Source: Paenibacillus zeirhizosphaerae (GTDB lineage: Bacteria; Bacillota; Bacilli; Paenibacillales; Paenibacillaceae). Taken from it: 64,000 bases of DNA. Location of the stretch: the NCBI RefSeq assembly GCF_030705605.1, contig NZ_JAPCKK010000030.1:1-64000 (forward strand), given 5' to 3'. The notes below the pieces were generated by a model. The model ran no database searches. It saw only the letters and a program-made list of their open reading frames with translations, and was not told the origin of the DNA. This document shows, one piece after another, positions 24,420 to 34,711 of this stretch. Position 1 is the first letter of the stretch. The number at the start of each line of letters is the position of its first letter. Position numbers and translations under genes: made by a program.

Positions 24420-24884
24420 ATGGTACGAGTGTTATTTGTATGTCTAGGCAATATTTGCAGATCTCCTATGGCGGAGGCTGTATTAAGACACAAGGCGGGG
24501 GTTCGGGGGCTGCAGAGCTCGATTGCAATCGATTCGGCTGGAACCGGGAACTGGCACATTGGGAAGCCGCCGCATGAAGGAACGCTCAAGCAGCTCAAGC
24601 TGCATGGCATCAGCAGCGAAGGGATTTTCGCACGCCAGATGCAGACACGCGATTTCGAACAATTCGACTATATCATCTGCATGGACGACTCTAACGAACA
24701 GAACCTGCGCACAATCCCAGGAGGGGAAGAGGCGAGAATCCTGAAATTTATGGACCTGCTTCCTAATGAATCGCTGCGCGAGGTTCCTGATCCTTATTTT
24801 ACAGGCAACTTCGAGGAAACCTACAGATTAATTGATCTCGGATGCGAGGTCCTTCTGGACAAGATTGTAAACGAAAAGCTATAA
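24420..24884 (+). CDS. Low-molecular-weight protein-tyrosine phosphatase
   Basis: A 154-residue cytosolic phosphatase. The catalytic P-loop CLGNICRS is near the N-terminus (residues 8-15) and the general-acid aspartate is in VPDPYFTG. Relatives (YwlE, YfkJ, Wzb) act on phosphotyrosine or phosphoarginine. I cannot tell which applies here, and no kinase or McsB is adjacent. The ATG at 24420 follows AAAGGATAAG. An in-frame start at 24321 would overlap the TRIC gene. A terminator follows at 24913. Confidence 0.92.
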   Translation: MVRVLFVCLGNICRSPMAEAVLRHKAGVRGLQSSIAIDSAGTGNWHIGKPPHEGTLKQLKLHGISSEGIFARQMQTRDFEQFDYIICMDDSNEQNLRTIPGGEEARILKFMDLLPNESLREVPDPYFTGNFEETYRLIDLGCEVLLDKIVNEKL

Positions 24885-24912
24885 TATGGTCGTAACATGG
24901 CAAAAGAGGACG

Positions 24913-24934
24913 AACGGCAGCAGTGCCGTTTTTT
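24913..24934 (+). terminator. Terminator after the phosphatase gene
   Basis: ACGGCA, a GCAG loop and TGCCGT, followed by a run of Ts. Confidence 0.85.
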
Positions 24935-25103
24935 CTATTGTTTAGATGAAAGCGCAAACACGCCTTAAGACCGGAAAAAGAAAACCCGGCCATGGAGGAC
25001 CGGGACAGGAAGGAGCTGTGGGAGCAACGGATTTATTGCTGTGGACCATGAAATAGTACGTTAAGAAACACCATATAACGGGTATTGGTTGGTAAAGCTT
25101 TTT

Positions 25104-25838
25104 TCACGCCAGCCCGAGAAAATAGCTCAGCGCGTCAGGCAGCTCATTTTGCCAAAAGCCCCAAAGGTGCTTGCCATCCTTCTCGCGGTAAGAGACCGTT
25201 GCCCCCCGTTCCCGGAGCATCTCAGCCGTCTTGCGATTAATCTCGACAAAGTTATGGATTCCAGTGTCGCTTTTAAACTCCGTTTCTTGCAGGCCTACCG
25301 TCATCCAAACCTCCAAATAGGTAAGGTTCTGGGCACGGGCGATAATCTCGCGTGACTGGTCGTAGTAGGCGCCGGACAAGCTGATTACTCTTGTGAACAA
25401 CTCGGGATACATCAGTGCCAGATGCAAGGAGACACTGCCTCCCAGTGAGTCGCCGGCAAGCACGCGCTCTGAAGCTTCTCTTCGGATAGGGTATTTTCCC
25501 TCAATATAGGGAACAATTTCCTTGGAAAAGCAGGAAGTGTATGCCTCGAACAGACTGCCAAAGGGTGCATACTCCTGTGTCCGTATGGAAGTATCGACTT
25601 CAACGCCTACAATGATGAAAGGCTCCAACCCTTCATCGAGAATCAGCCTGTTGGCATGAGTTGCGACGCGTCCAAAATTGAAAAATTCCTCACCATCCTG
25701 ACAATAGACAACAGGATAGCTCAAAATTTCATTATAGCCAGGTGGAAGGTAGATCCGGAGATTGCGTTTTGCGTTCAAAAAGCGGCTCTGAATCTCGTCT
25801 TTGAGAATCGTTCTTTTCAGGTAGCGGGAATCCGTCAT
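25104..25838 (-). CDS. Esterase D/Fes-type alpha/beta hydrolase
   Basis: A 244-residue cytosolic hydrolase of the putative-esterase family. The nucleophile elbow is AGDSLGGSVSLHLAL (Ser near residue 130) and the C-terminal histidine is in KDGKHLWGFWQNELP. The LPPGYNEILSYPVVYCQDGEEFF block is typical of the IroE/Fes and YbbA group, which hydrolyse siderophore esters or simple carboxyl esters. No siderophore genes are near, so the substrate is open. It is divergent from the pdh operon, which lies 255 bases away. Confidence 0.88.
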   Translation of the reverse strand: MTDSRYLKRTILKDEIQSRFLNAKRNLRIYLPPGYNEILSYPVVYCQDGEEFFNFGRVATHANRLILDEGLEPFIIVGVEVDTSIRTQEYAPFGSLFEAYTSCFSKEIVPYIEGKYPIRREASERVLAGDSLGGSVSLHLALMYPELFTRVISLSGAYYDQSREIIARAQNLTYLEVWMTVGLQETEFKSDTGIHNFVEINRKTAEMLRERGATVSYREKDGKHLWGFWQNELPDALSYFLGLA

Positions 25839-26011
25839 GCTTCGTCACCTTTCGTGGGTATTTTTTTGCATTCAAGACCACAATAAGTTAAGATAACCCT
25901 GATTGCAAAAACTGGTTTCATTTTTAAAGATGTACTAGACTGTTATAGTGATTTTCATAACCTGTTATACATACACGATTTCCGTAAAACAAATAAAAAT
26001 GGCGGATATCT

Positions 26012-26041
26012 TTGACTCGAGAGGTAAAACAGGTGTATAAT
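26012..26041 (+). promoter_or_regulatory. pdh operon promoter
   Basis: TTGACT (26012-26017), an 18-base spacer and TATAAT (26036-26041), 52 bases before pdhA. A dyad GTTAT-N10-ATAAC (25942-25961) upstream may be a regulator site. Confidence 0.7.
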
Positions 26042-26093
26042 AATTCTATAACAGCGGAACTTGATATTCAAATTTTTTGTTGAGGTGAAGAAA

Positions 26094-27161
26094 ATGAGCA
26101 AGGTTCCTTACGAAGTGTATACGGAGGAAGTGGAAGCTCTTTCCGTGCTTTCGCCGGAAGGTGAAATTATTAATGAAGAGAAGATGCCTAAGCTTACCGA
26201 CGATCAATTGAAAGAAATTATGTACCGTATGGTATTTACCCGTACTTGGGATGACCGCGCAGTTAACCTTGGTCGCCAAGGACGTCTCGGCTTCTATGCT
26301 CCGGTATCCGGTCAAGAAGCGACAATGGTCGGCAGTGAGTACGCTCTTGAGAAAGAGGACTTCGTTGCTCCGGGTTACCGTGATATGCCGCAGATCGTAT
26401 GGCATGGCCTCCCGTTGTATCAAGCTTTCCTTTATTCCCGTGGCCATCAGCATGGCGGTCAAATTCCTGAAGGCGTTAATGTATTGATGCCGCAAATTAT
26501 TATTGGTGCGCAAATTTTGCATGCCATGGGTATTGCGATGGGCTTCAAGCTCAAGAAGCAAAAACAAGTTGTCATTACTTATACGGGTGACGGCGGTTCC
26601 TCCGAAGGCGATTTCTACGAAGGTCTTAACTATGCTGGAGTTTACAAGCTTCCGGTTATTTTCTTTGTGCAAAACAACGGTTATGCCATTACTACGCCAT
26701 TCTCGAAGCAGACAGCCGCTCTGTCCATCGCGCATAAAGCGATTGCTGCCGGTATCAAAGGCGTAAAAATTGACGGCATGGATGTTTTTGCGGTTATTAA
26801 AGCGGTTCAGGAAGCTGCTGAACGTGGACGTAACGGTGAAGGCGCTACCCTGATCGAGGCTGTCACTTACCGCTTCCGTCCACATTCCCTTTCCGACGAT
26901 GCTAGTAAATATCGTACGAAAGAAGAAGAAGGACAATGGAGCGAAAAGGACCCGATTGCCCGCTTGGCCAAGTATCTTGAGAAAAAAGGCCTGTGGACGG
27001 CAGAGGATACGGAACGTGTGAAAGAAGAAGCTAAAGCGAAAGTCAACGAAGAGATCAAGAAAGCCGAGAAAACCGAGAAAATGACGATTTCCGGCCTGAT
27101 TGACAGCATGTTCGAGCACACGCCGAAGCACCTGGAAGAGCAAAAAGCGGATTTTCAATAA
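26094..27161 (+). CDS. pdhA: Pyruvate dehydrogenase E1 alpha subunit
   Basis: With PdhB it decarboxylates pyruvate using TPP and transfers the acetyl group to lipoylated E2. The 355-residue protein has the TPP motif GDGGSSEGDFYEGLNYAGVYKLPVIFFVQNN, the RFRPHSLSDD phosphorylation-loop region and the conserved PGYRDMPQIVWHG. The ATG at 26094 follows GAGGTGAAG; a frame from 26061 lacks a ribosome binding site. First gene of pdhABCD. It has the codon bias of a highly expressed gene, which opens long false frames on the other strand. Whether the substrate is pyruvate or also branched-chain keto acids needs biochemistry. Confidence 0.95.
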   Translation: MSKVPYEVYTEEVEALSVLSPEGEIINEEKMPKLTDDQLKEIMYRMVFTRTWDDRAVNLGRQGRLGFYAPVSGQEATMVGSEYALEKEDFVAPGYRDMPQIVWHGLPLYQAFLYSRGHQHGGQIPEGVNVLMPQIIIGAQILHAMGIAMGFKLKKQKQVVITYTGDGGSSEGDFYEGLNYAGVYKLPVIFFVQNNGYAITTPFSKQTAALSIAHKAIAAGIKGVKIDGMDVFAVIKAVQEAAERGRNGEGATLIEAVTYRFRPHSLSDDASKYRTKEEEGQWSEKDPIARLAKYLEKKGLWTAEDTERVKEEAKAKVNEEIKKAEKTEKMTISGLIDSMFEHTPKHLEEQKADFQ

Positions 27162-27250
27162 AACATAAGTATGAAGCCGGAGGCCCATTCCGGCTCATGA
27201 TGGATAAGGTACGAATGTGATCTGTTAATGTTTAAGGAGGAAATGAAGCA

Positions 27251-28231
27251 ATGGCACAAATGAACATGAAAGAAGCGATTCGCGACGCGTTGCGCGTTGA
27301 ATTGAAGCGTGATCCGAACGTCATTCTTTTCGGTGAAGACGTAGGTAATGTAGGCGGCGTATTCCGCGCCACAGAAGGTTTACAGAAGGAGTTCGGCGAA
27401 GAGCGTGTATTCGATACACCACTTGCGGAATCCGCTATTGGCGGCCTCGCAGTAGGCCTGGGTATCCAAGGCTTCCGTCCTGTTGCGGAAATTCAGTTCG
27501 TGGGCTTTATCTTTGAAGCGCTGGATCAAATGGCTGTTCAAGCGGCACGTATGCGCTACCGTTCCGGCGGACGCTACAATTCTCCAATTGTGTTCCGTAC
27601 ACCATACGGCGGCGGCGTAAAAGCGGCCGAGTTGCATACAGACGCACTGGAAGGTCTGCTGGCTCAGACTCCAGGCATTAAGGTGGTTATTCCTTCCAAC
27701 CCTTACGATGCAAAAGGTCTGATGATCGCAGCGATTCGCGATAACGATCCTGTATTCTTCATGGAGCACCTGAATCTCTACCATGCATTCCGTGATGAAG
27801 TGCCAGAGGATGACTATACAGTTGAACTGGGTAAAGCGAAAGTGGTTCGTGAAGGCTCTGATGTTACGATTATTACTTACGGCATGATGGTTCATACTTC
27901 CGTCAAGGCTGCTGAAGAGCTTGAGAAAACAAAAGGTATCAAGGTAGAAGTAATTGATCTGCGCACCGTAAGCCCGATCGACATCGATACGATCGTAGCT
28001 TCGGTTAAGAAAACCAACCGTGCCATCGTTGTGCAGGAAGCACAGAAGAGTGCGGGTGTAGGCGCTGAGGTTGTTGCTCAAATCAATGAAAAAGCTATCC
28101 TTCATCTCGAAGCTCCTGTGTTGCGTATTGCACCACCAGATACGATCTATCCTTTTGCGCAAATCGAGGATTCCTGGCTGCCAAACCCTGCTCGTATCAT
28201 TGATGGGGTTCACAAAGTACTGGAATTTTAA
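27251..28231 (+). CDS. pdhB: Pyruvate dehydrogenase E1 beta subunit
   Basis: Partner of PdhA in the alpha2-beta2 E1 enzyme. The 326-residue protein carries the transketolase pyrimidine-binding domain ([47 protein letters not shown]) and the C-terminal domain ([31 protein letters not shown]). It starts 89 bases after pdhA behind AAGGAGGAAATG and is followed 16 bases later by pdhC. Confidence 0.96.
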   Translation: MAQMNMKEAIRDALRVELKRDPNVILFGEDVGNVGGVFRATEGLQKEFGEERVFDTPLAESAIGGLAVGLGIQGFRPVAEIQFVGFIFEALDQMAVQAARMRYRSGGRYNSPIVFRTPYGGGVKAAELHTDALEGLLAQTPGIKVVIPSNPYDAKGLMIAAIRDNDPVFFMEHLNLYHAFRDEVPEDDYTVELGKAKVVREGSDVTIITYGMMVHTSVKAAEELEKTKGIKVEVIDLRTVSPIDIDTIVASVKKTNRAIVVQEAQKSAGVGAEVVAQINEKAILHLEAPVLRIAPPDTIYPFAQIEDSWLPNPARIIDGVHKVLEF

Positions 28232-28247
28232 TTAGGAGGTATTGAAC

Positions 28248-29897
28248 GTGGCAAATTTTGAATACAAATTCCCGGAGCTTGGTGAAGGCCTGCACGAAGG
28301 CGAAATCATCAAGATGCACATTAAACCGGGCGATAAAGTAACAGACGACGACATCATCATGGAAGTTCAAAATGACAAGGCTGTCGTAGAAGTTCCTTGT
28401 CCCGTAAACGGTACAGTAAAAGAAGTGTTCGCAAAAGACGGCGATGTGTTTAACGTTGGCCAAGTTGTAGCGATCATTGATGCGGAAGGCGATGTGCCTG
28501 AGCAGGAAGAAGCAACTGCCAGCAGTCAAGCCGTACAGGAAAAGGATGCTGCTAAGGGCGGAGCGGATACAACTTCTTCTCCTGCGACAGCCAGCCCGGC
28601 TGCTTCCGGAAGCTCCAAGTTCGAATACAAATTCCCAGAGCTGGGCGAAGGTCTGCATGAAGGTGAAATCATTAAAATGCACATCAAGCCAGGGGATAAA
28701 GTAACGGACGATGACATTATCATGGAAGTTCAGAACGATAAAGCTGTTGTTGAAGTTCCTTGTCCTGTGAACGGCACCGTGGCTGAAGTATTCGCAAAAG
28801 ATGGCGATGTGTTCCACGTCGGCCAAGTTGTAGCGATTATCGATGCAGAAGGCGAGCTTCCTGAGCAGGAAGGTGCCGCAACGGCTACAGCCGCTGCTGA
28901 AGCACCTGTAGCAGTCAACGCGGCCCCTGCGCCTGCAGCAGCTTCCAACAAAGAAGTGCTTGCTACACCAAGCGTTCGTAAATTTGCTCGTGAACAAGGC
29001 GTTGACATTACTCTGGTTAACGGTACCGGCAAAAACGGGAAAGTAACCAAAGAAGACGTACAATCCTTCAAAAACGGCGGCGGTCAAGCAGCTCCGGCTC
29101 CAGCAGCAGCTCCTGCGGCGCAAACGGCGGCCCCTGCAGCAGCGAAGCCTGCGGCAGAGAAAGCGGTAGCTCCAGCAGCGGCGGCTGATCAGCGTCTTGA
29201 TGAAGAACGTGTACCGTTCAAAGGAATCCGTAAAGCGATCTCCAATGCGATGGTTAAATCGGCTTACACCGCTCCACACGTTACCATTATGGACGAAGTG
29301 GACGTAACCGAGCTGGTGGCATTCCGCACCCGTATGAAACCAATCGCTGAGAAAAAAGGCGTAAAAGTAACATATCTGCCGTTCATCGTGAAGGCACTCG
29401 TTGCCGCTTCCCGTCAATTCCCGGCATTGAATGCGATGATCGACGAAGAAGCGAACGAAATCGTGTACAAGAAATACTACAACATCGGTATTGCGACAGA
29501 TACGGATAACGGTCTAATCGTTCCGGTGATTAAAGATGCGGACCGCAAGAGCATCTGGATGATTGCGGACGCAATCCGTGATCTGGCATCTCGTGGCCGT
29601 GAAGGCAAACTGACTCCAGCCGAAATGAGAGGAAGCACCATTTCCATCACCAACATCGGCTCTGCTGGCGGTATGTTCTTTACACCAATCATCAACTTCC
29701 CTGAGGTGGCTATTCTTGGAACAGGCCGCATCAGTGAAAAACCTGTCGTGAAAAACGGTGAAATTGTGGCAGCACCTGTAATGGCACTGTCCCTGAGCTT
29801 CGATCACCGCATTATCGACGGTGCAACTGCCCAAAACTTCATGAACTATATCAAACAGCTGCTCGCTAACCCTGAGCTGCTGGTTATGGAGGTGTAA
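28248..29897 (+). CDS. pdhC: Dihydrolipoamide acetyltransferase E2 with two lipoyl domains
   Basis: The E2 core of the complex, 549 residues. Two lipoyl domains (about 2-82 and 125-207), each with the lipoylated lysine in [12 protein letters not shown], are joined by Ala/Pro-rich linkers. A peripheral-subunit-binding domain (about 243-280, [33 protein letters not shown]) and the catalytic domain with [10 protein letters not shown] near the end follow. The lipoyl domains differ at about four positions only. GTG 28248 is chosen because AGGAGG (28233-28238) is correctly spaced; TTG 28242 is too close. Confidence 0.96.
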   Translation: MANFEYKFPELGEGLHEGEIIKMHIKPGDKVTDDDIIMEVQNDKAVVEVPCPVNGTVKEVFAKDGDVFNVGQVVAIIDAEGDVPEQEEATASSQAVQEKDAAKGGADTTSSPATASPAASGSSKFEYKFPELGEGLHEGEIIKMHIKPGDKVTDDDIIMEVQNDKAVVEVPCPVNGTVAEVFAKDGDVFHVGQVVAIIDAEGELPEQEGAATATAAAEAPVAVNAAPAPAAASNKEVLATPSVRKFAREQGVDITLVNGTGKNGKVTKEDVQSFKNGGGQAAPAPAAAPAAQTAAPAAAKPAAEKAVAPAAAADQRLDEERVPFKGIRKAISNAMVKSAYTAPHVTIMDEVDVTELVAFRTRMKPIAEKKGVKVTYLPFIVKALVAASRQFPALNAMIDEEANEIVYKKYYNIGIATDTDNGLIVPVIKDADRKSIWMIADAIRDLASRGREGKLTPAEMRGSTISITNIGSAGGMFFTPIINFPEVAILGTGRISEKPVVKNGEIVAAPVMALSLSFDHRIIDGATAQNFMNYIKQLLANPELLVMEV

Positions 29898-29900
29898 TCA

Positions 29901-31322
29901 ATGGTAGTAGGAGACGCTTCTCTGGATATTGATACATTGGTCATCGGTGCAGGTCCTGGCGGTTATGTAGCCGCCATCCGCGCCGCTCAACTGGGTCAGA
30001 AAGTATTGATCGTGGATAAATCGGAACTCGGCGGTGTGTGCTTGAACCGTGGCTGTATTCCTTCCAAAGCCTTGATCTCTGCGGCCCATCAATACGAAAA
30101 CGCACTGCACGCCGAATTCTTCGGCGTGTCGGTGGGTGACGTAAAAGTGGACTTCACCAAAACACAGGAGTTCAAGGAAAGTGTTGTTAAGAAAATGACC
30201 AGCGGTGTCAGCGCGCTGCTCAAAGGCAACAAAGTTGAAATCTTCAACGGTGAGTGCATGTTCATTAACCAAAATGAAGCACGCGTGTTCAATGACCATG
30301 AATCTCCGCGTTACCGTTTCAAAAACTGCATCATTGCTACAGGCTCCCGTCCGATCGAGCTGAAGGTGTTCCCGTTTGGCGGCCGTATTCTGTCCTCGAC
30401 AGAAGCGCTGAACCTGCCTGAAGTGCCGAAGAGCATGATCGTTATCGGTGGTGGCTACATCGGTGCCGAGTTGGGTCAAATGTACTCCAAGTTCGGTACT
30501 AAAGTGACGATTATCGAAGGTATGGATACCGTTCTGCCTGGCTTCGATAAAGACATGACTTCGCTCGTTGCGAAGAACATGAAGAAAACCAACATCGAGA
30601 TCTTCACAGGGGCTAAAGCAGAAAGTGCTGAGCAAACGGATAAAGATGTTACTGTCAAGTTCTCCGTAAACGGGGAGAGCAAAGAAGTGACCGCTGAATA
30701 TCTGCTCGTTACGGTTGGACGTCGTCCAAACACGGACGGTGAGCTGGGTCTTGACCTGATTGAAGTGGAAATGGATGAGCGCGGTTTTGTAAAAGTGGAC
30801 CATCAAGGCCGTACAAACCATAAGCACATTTTCGCTATCGGTGATATCGTCGCAGGCCCTGCGCTGGCGCACAAAGCTTCTTATGAAGGTAAAGTGGCGG
30901 CTGAAGCGATTTCCGGCATGCCTTCCGTAGTAGACTACAAGTGCATTCCTGCCGTGGTATTTACGGATCCTGAATGCGCAAGCGTAGGCTACAGCGAGCA
31001 GCAAGCCAAAGACAAAGGCCACAAAGTAAAAACCGGTAAATTCTCTTATGCTGCGAACGGCCGTGCCGTTTCCCTGAACGGAGCTGAAGGCTTCGTCAAA
31101 ATCGTGGCTGATGAAGAGAGCGGTCTGGTACTGGGCGCACAAATCGTGGGTATCGAAGCATCCAACCTGATTGCCGAGCTGGGTCTTGCCATCGAGATGG
31201 GAGCTACTCTTGAAGATATCGCTCTTACGATCCATGCGCATCCTACGCTGGGTGAACTGGTTGCCGAGGCAGCCGAAGTGGTATTGGGTCATCCAATCCA
31301 CACGATGGCTCCTCGCCGCTAA
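29901..31322 (+). CDS. pdhD: Dihydrolipoamide dehydrogenase E3
   Basis: E3 reoxidises the lipoyl groups of PdhC and passes electrons to NAD+. The 473-residue flavoprotein has an FAD fold (TLVIGAGPGGYVAAIRAAQLG), redox disulfide GGVCLNRGCIP, NAD fold VIGGGYIGAELGQMYSKFG, second FAD block IFAIGDIVAGPALAHKA and the His-Glu pair in IHAHPTLGE. It starts three bases after pdhC and is followed by a strong terminator. It may also serve other 2-oxo-acid complexes and the glycine cleavage system. Confidence 0.96.
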   Translation: MVVGDASLDIDTLVIGAGPGGYVAAIRAAQLGQKVLIVDKSELGGVCLNRGCIPSKALISAAHQYENALHAEFFGVSVGDVKVDFTKTQEFKESVVKKMTSGVSALLKGNKVEIFNGECMFINQNEARVFNDHESPRYRFKNCIIATGSRPIELKVFPFGGRILSSTEALNLPEVPKSMIVIGGGYIGAELGQMYSKFGTKVTIIEGMDTVLPGFDKDMTSLVAKNMKKTNIEIFTGAKAESAEQTDKDVTVKFSVNGESKEVTAEYLLVTVGRRPNTDGELGLDLIEVEMDERGFVKVDHQGRTNHKHIFAIGDIVAGPALAHKASYEGKVAAEAISGMPSVVDYKCIPAVVFTDPECASVGYSEQQAKDKGHKVKTGKFSYAANGRAVSLNGAEGFVKIVADEESGLVLGAQIVGIEASNLIAELGLAIEMGATLEDIALTIHAHPTLGELVAEAAEVVLGHPIHTMAPRR

Positions 31323-31353
31323 TCCTATTACTGTATTATATATTTTACACAGG

Positions 31354-31387
31354 ACAGAGAACGCCAAGCGCGTTCTCTGTTTTTTTC
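31354..31387 (+). terminator. Terminator of the pdh operon
   Basis: ACAGAGAACG pairs with CGTTCTCTGT and is followed by seven Ts. Confidence 0.9.
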
Positions 31388-31557
31388 GAGTTGGTCAATT
31401 TGAACTCTTCAGTGGCGAACAGGCGTTTTTTTCATCTGGAGAGAGTCTGCCGCTCATGGTACACTTAGAATCAGAATGTTCATGAAGAGACAGGCGTGAG
31501 TGGTGAGAGTGAACGAATTAGGTCATATATCATGCTGGATGAAGAGGGGGATGTGTA

Positions 31558-32352
31558 GTGAAGAATTATTTGGACTTGCTGCAGGATATTATGGAACATG
31601 GAACGGATAAAAACGACCGTACTGGCACCGGAACCCGTTCGGTCTTCGGCAGACAGCTCCATTTTGATCTGTCTGAGGGATTTCCGCTTGTGACGACAAA
31701 GAGAATCCATTTGAAATCGGTCATTCATGAGCTGCTCTGGTTTTTGCGCGGTGATACGAATATCGCTTATCTGAAGGAACACGGTGTTACAATCTGGGAT
31801 GAGTGGGCGGATGAGAATGGGGATCTCGGTCCTGTGTACGGCTCACAGTGGCGTGCCTGGGAAACGCCGGACGGCAGAACCATTGACCAGATCTCGAATG
31901 TCATAGATTCGATCAAGAATAATCCGGATTCCCGCAGGCATATCGTGAGTGCATGGAACGTCGCGGAAATTGACCACATGAAGCTGCCGCCATGCCACTT
32001 TGTGTTTCAATTTTACGTCGCGTCCGGCAAGCTGTCCTGCATGCTGACGATGCGCTCGGTTGATACCTTCCTGGGTCTGCCTTTTAATATTGCAAGCTAT
32101 GCATTGTTGACACATATGGTGGCTCAGCAGTGCGGCCTTGAAGTAGGCGAGTTCATCTGGTCCGGCGGAGATGTGCATATTTATTCAAATCATTTCGATC
32201 AGGTGCGCACACAGCTCCAGCGTGAGCCTTATCCGCTGCCGAAGCTGGTGATTAAGCGGAAGCCTGAATCGATTTTTGATTATACATTCGAGGATTTTGA
32301 GTTTGAAAATTACCAGCATCACCCTGGGATTAAGGCACCTGTAGCTATTTAA
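31558..32352 (+). CDS. thyA: Thymidylate synthase ThyA
   Basis: ThyA methylates dUMP to dTMP and releases dihydrofolate, which DfrA (next gene) recycles. The 264-residue protein has [14 protein letters not shown] (phosphate arginine), the nucleophile Cys in [12 protein letters not shown], the [12 protein letters not shown] block and [12 protein letters not shown]. Length and C-terminus ([10 protein letters not shown]) match the short bacterial form. It starts at GTG 31558 after AGAGGGGGATG, and dfrA starts 54 bases downstream. Confidence 0.97.
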   Translation: MKNYLDLLQDIMEHGTDKNDRTGTGTRSVFGRQLHFDLSEGFPLVTTKRIHLKSVIHELLWFLRGDTNIAYLKEHGVTIWDEWADENGDLGPVYGSQWRAWETPDGRTIDQISNVIDSIKNNPDSRRHIVSAWNVAEIDHMKLPPCHFVFQFYVASGKLSCMLTMRSVDTFLGLPFNIASYALLTHMVAQQCGLEVGEFIWSGGDVHIYSNHFDQVRTQLQREPYPLPKLVIKRKPESIFDYTFEDFEFENYQHHPGIKAPVAI

Positions 32353-32406
32353 TAATGACTGAACCGATATAATGAAGCTTCTTGATGCTTGAGAGGGGTG
32401 AACAGC

Positions 32407-32892
32407 ATGAGCATTTCGATGATATGGGCGATGGATGAGAACGGGACGATTGGGCGCGACAATGCTCTGCCCTGGAGACTGCCGCGGGATATGGCATTTT
32501 TTAAGGAGCAGACGCTTAACAAGACGGTGCTGATGGGACGTAAAACGTGGGAATCCTTCGGTGGTAAAAGTCTTCCACAGCGAAATAACATCATTCTTAC
32601 CCGCGATCCGCATTATGCCGCAGCAGGAGCGGGCGTGATTCACAGCCTTGAAGAAGGGCTGAGGCTGGCTGAGCAGGAGCAGCTTATGATTATCGGAGGG
32701 GCGGAAATCTATAAGCTGTTTTGGTCCCATGCCGACCAGTTGATCGTAACCCGTATTGAAGAAGTGTTCGCAGGGGATACCGTTTTTCCGGCCTTAGACT
32801 GGAGCGGCTGGAAGATCGTGCGCGAAATTCCGGGCATCACAGACGAGAAGAACCCTTATCGCTACCGCTTTGTATATTACGAAAGAGTGTAA
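32407..32892 (+). CDS. dfrA: Dihydrofolate reductase
   Basis: It reduces dihydrofolate to tetrahydrofolate with NADPH. The 161-residue protein starts MSISMIWAMDENGTIGRDNALPW, with the catalytic acidic residue in the family-conserved DMAFFKEQTL helix. VLMGRKTWESFGG and LMIIGGAEIYKLF are the cofactor loops. The ATG at 32407 follows GAGAGGGGTGA, and an in-frame start at 32389 is less conserved. It is paired with thyA in one unit, closing the folate cycle. Confidence 0.96.
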   Translation: MSISMIWAMDENGTIGRDNALPWRLPRDMAFFKEQTLNKTVLMGRKTWESFGGKSLPQRNNIILTRDPHYAAAGAGVIHSLEEGLRLAEQEQLMIIGGAEIYKLFWSHADQLIVTRIEEVFAGDTVFPALDWSGWKIVREIPGITDEKNPYRYRFVYYERV

Positions 32893-33057
32893 TCCCCGCC
32901 TGGCAAGGTTTACTATTAAATAAATATACGATATTTCTATTTATTATACATGCATGTGTATGGTATACTATTTGAAATATTTATTGCTGTGATTGAAAAT
33001 ACATTTCGCTTTTCGCTAAAAAGTTGCACAGCATTTCAACACTTTTCTGCTTTATTG

Positions 33058-33066
33058 TGATACAAT
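33058..33066 (+). promoter_or_regulatory. Extended -10 promoter upstream of gltD
   Basis: TGATACAAT gives an extended -10 (TG-N-TACAAT) about 97 bases before gltD. No good -35 is visible. Confidence 0.45.
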
Positions 33067-33162
33067 GAATCAAATTTGGTTCAACAAGATACACCGTTTC
33101 ATGTACGTGTGGTGGAATGTTCGTGAAGCGGGCACAGATAAGAGGAGATGGGGGAACGTAAG

Positions 33163-34650
33163 ATGTCTACACCAACAGGGTTTATGGAGTATAAGAGACA
33201 GCTTCCTGCTGACCGTGACCCGCTGGAACGGGTGAAGGACTGGGAAGAATTCCATAAGCATTTGAGCGAAGAAGAATTGCGCACGCAGGGTGCCCGTTGT
33301 ATGGACTGCGGAACCCCTTATTGCCATACTGGCTTGGATATGGCCGGCAGCACTTATGGTTGTCCTGTTCACAATCTCATTCCTGAGTGGAATAATCTTG
33401 TATACCGCGGACTTTGGAGAGAGGCGCTTGATCGTCTGCACAAGACGAATAATTTTCCCGAGTTCACCGGTCGTGTGTGTCCCGCTCCATGCGAGGGTTC
33501 GTGTACCGTCGGTCTGATCGGACAGCCTGTGACGATTAAGACGATTGAAGAAGCGATTATTGAGAAGGGCTTTGAAGAAGGCTGGGTTGTCCCGAATCCT
33601 CCTGAAAAGCGCACAGGCAAGCGTGTCGCTGTCGTAGGGTCCGGTCCTGCAGGTTTGGCTGCTGCTGCGCAGCTTAACAAAGCCGGTCACAGCGTAACCG
33701 TGTACGAGCGTGCCGATCGTGTCGGCGGACTTCTGATGTATGGCATTCCAAGCATGAAGCTGGATAAGAAGATTGTGCAGCGTCGTGTGGATCTGCTGGA
33801 GGCGGAAGGGATAAAATTTATTACTGGTACGGAAATCGGTAAGGATATTTCTTCACAGCAGTTGGTGGATGAGTATGATGCGGTAGTTTTATGCGGAGGA
33901 GCAACGAAACCGAGGGAATTTAACATTGAAGGCAGCGATTTGAACGGTGTCCATTATGCAATGGATTACCTGAACGGCACGATCAAGAGCTATCTGGATT
34001 CCGGTCTGGAAGACGGTAATTTCATTAGTGCTGAAGGCAAGGATGTTATTGTCATCGGTGGTGGTGATACCGGTTCGGACTGTGTAGCCACATCGCTGCG
34101 TCATGGCTGTCGTAGCGTGACCCAATTTGGTACGCACAACAAGGCACCACTGGAGCGTGACCCTATCGCCAATCCATGGCCGCAATTCCCGAACGTGTAT
34201 CAGCTCGATTATGCCCAGGAAGAAGCGAAGGCGATTTTTGGCGATGATCCGCGTGAGTTCTCTATCATGACAACGAAATTTGTCGGAGATGAGAACGGCA
34301 GCCTGAAAGAGCTGCATACCGTACAAATTCAGCGTATTGTCGATGAAACAGGACGGAAGATCTACCAAGCGATTCCTGGCACAGAGCGTGTATTCCCAGC
34401 TCAAATGGCCTTGATCGCAATCGGATTTGATGGTCCCGAGCAAACTATTGTTGAACAGATAGGCTTGGAAACGGATCGCCGTTCGAACGTTAAAGCCCGT
34501 TACGGCAAGTATGTAACCAATGTGGATAAAGTGTTCGCTGCCGGTGACATGCGTCGTGGGCAAAGTCTGGTCGTCTGGGCCATTCATGAAGGCAGAGAAG
34601 TGGCCCGTGAAGTGGATAAATATCTGATGGGCTCGACCGTGCTAGTTTGA
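33163..34650 (+). CDS. gltD: Glutamate synthase small subunit GltD
   Basis: The beta subunit supplies electrons from NADPH through FAD and Fe-S centres to the large subunit for glutamate synthesis. The 495-residue protein has N-terminal iron-sulfur cysteines (CMDCGTPYCHTG, GCPVHNLIPEW, CPAPCEGSCT), an FAD fold (VAVVGSGPAGLAAAAQL) and an NADPH fold (VIVIGGGDTGSDCVATSLRHG). The ATG at 33163 (MSTPTGFMEY) matches the family start; ATG 33148 is only one base from its AGGAG. No gltB is adjacent. The subunit must pair with one encoded elsewhere or act alone as a related oxidoreductase. Confidence 0.93.
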   Translation: MSTPTGFMEYKRQLPADRDPLERVKDWEEFHKHLSEEELRTQGARCMDCGTPYCHTGLDMAGSTYGCPVHNLIPEWNNLVYRGLWREALDRLHKTNNFPEFTGRVCPAPCEGSCTVGLIGQPVTIKTIEEAIIEKGFEEGWVVPNPPEKRTGKRVAVVGSGPAGLAAAAQLNKAGHSVTVYERADRVGGLLMYGIPSMKLDKKIVQRRVDLLEAEGIKFITGTEIGKDISSQQLVDEYDAVVLCGGATKPREFNIEGSDLNGVHYAMDYLNGTIKSYLDSGLEDGNFISAEGKDVIVIGGGDTGSDCVATSLRHGCRSVTQFGTHNKAPLERDPIANPWPQFPNVYQLDYAQEEAKAIFGDDPREFSIMTTKFVGDENGSLKELHTVQIQRIVDETGRKIYQAIPGTERVFPAQMALIAIGFDGPEQTIVEQIGLETDRRSNVKARYGKYVTNVDKVFAAGDMRRGQSLVVWAIHEGREVAREVDKYLMGSTVLV

Positions 34651-34685
34651 GTCTAGCCATCGTCAATACTACTGATTCTGTTATG

Positions 34686-34711
34686 AGACTCCGCATGAGC
34701 GGGGTCTTTTT
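34686..34711 (+). terminator. Terminator of gltD
   Basis: AGACTCCGC, an ATGA loop and GCGGGGTCT, then TTTTT. Confidence 0.85.

Noticed and set aside
26046..31367. Long open frames on the minus strand opposite pdhA-pdhD (up to 489 codons)
   Set aside because: They mirror the biased codon use of highly expressed pdh genes. The translations are rich in His, Cys, Arg and Phe, with no domain, ribosome binding site or promoter.
33148..33162. GltD start at ATG 33148
   Set aside because: The AGGAG motif is only one base away. ATG 33163 has proper spacing and the conserved MSTPTGF start.
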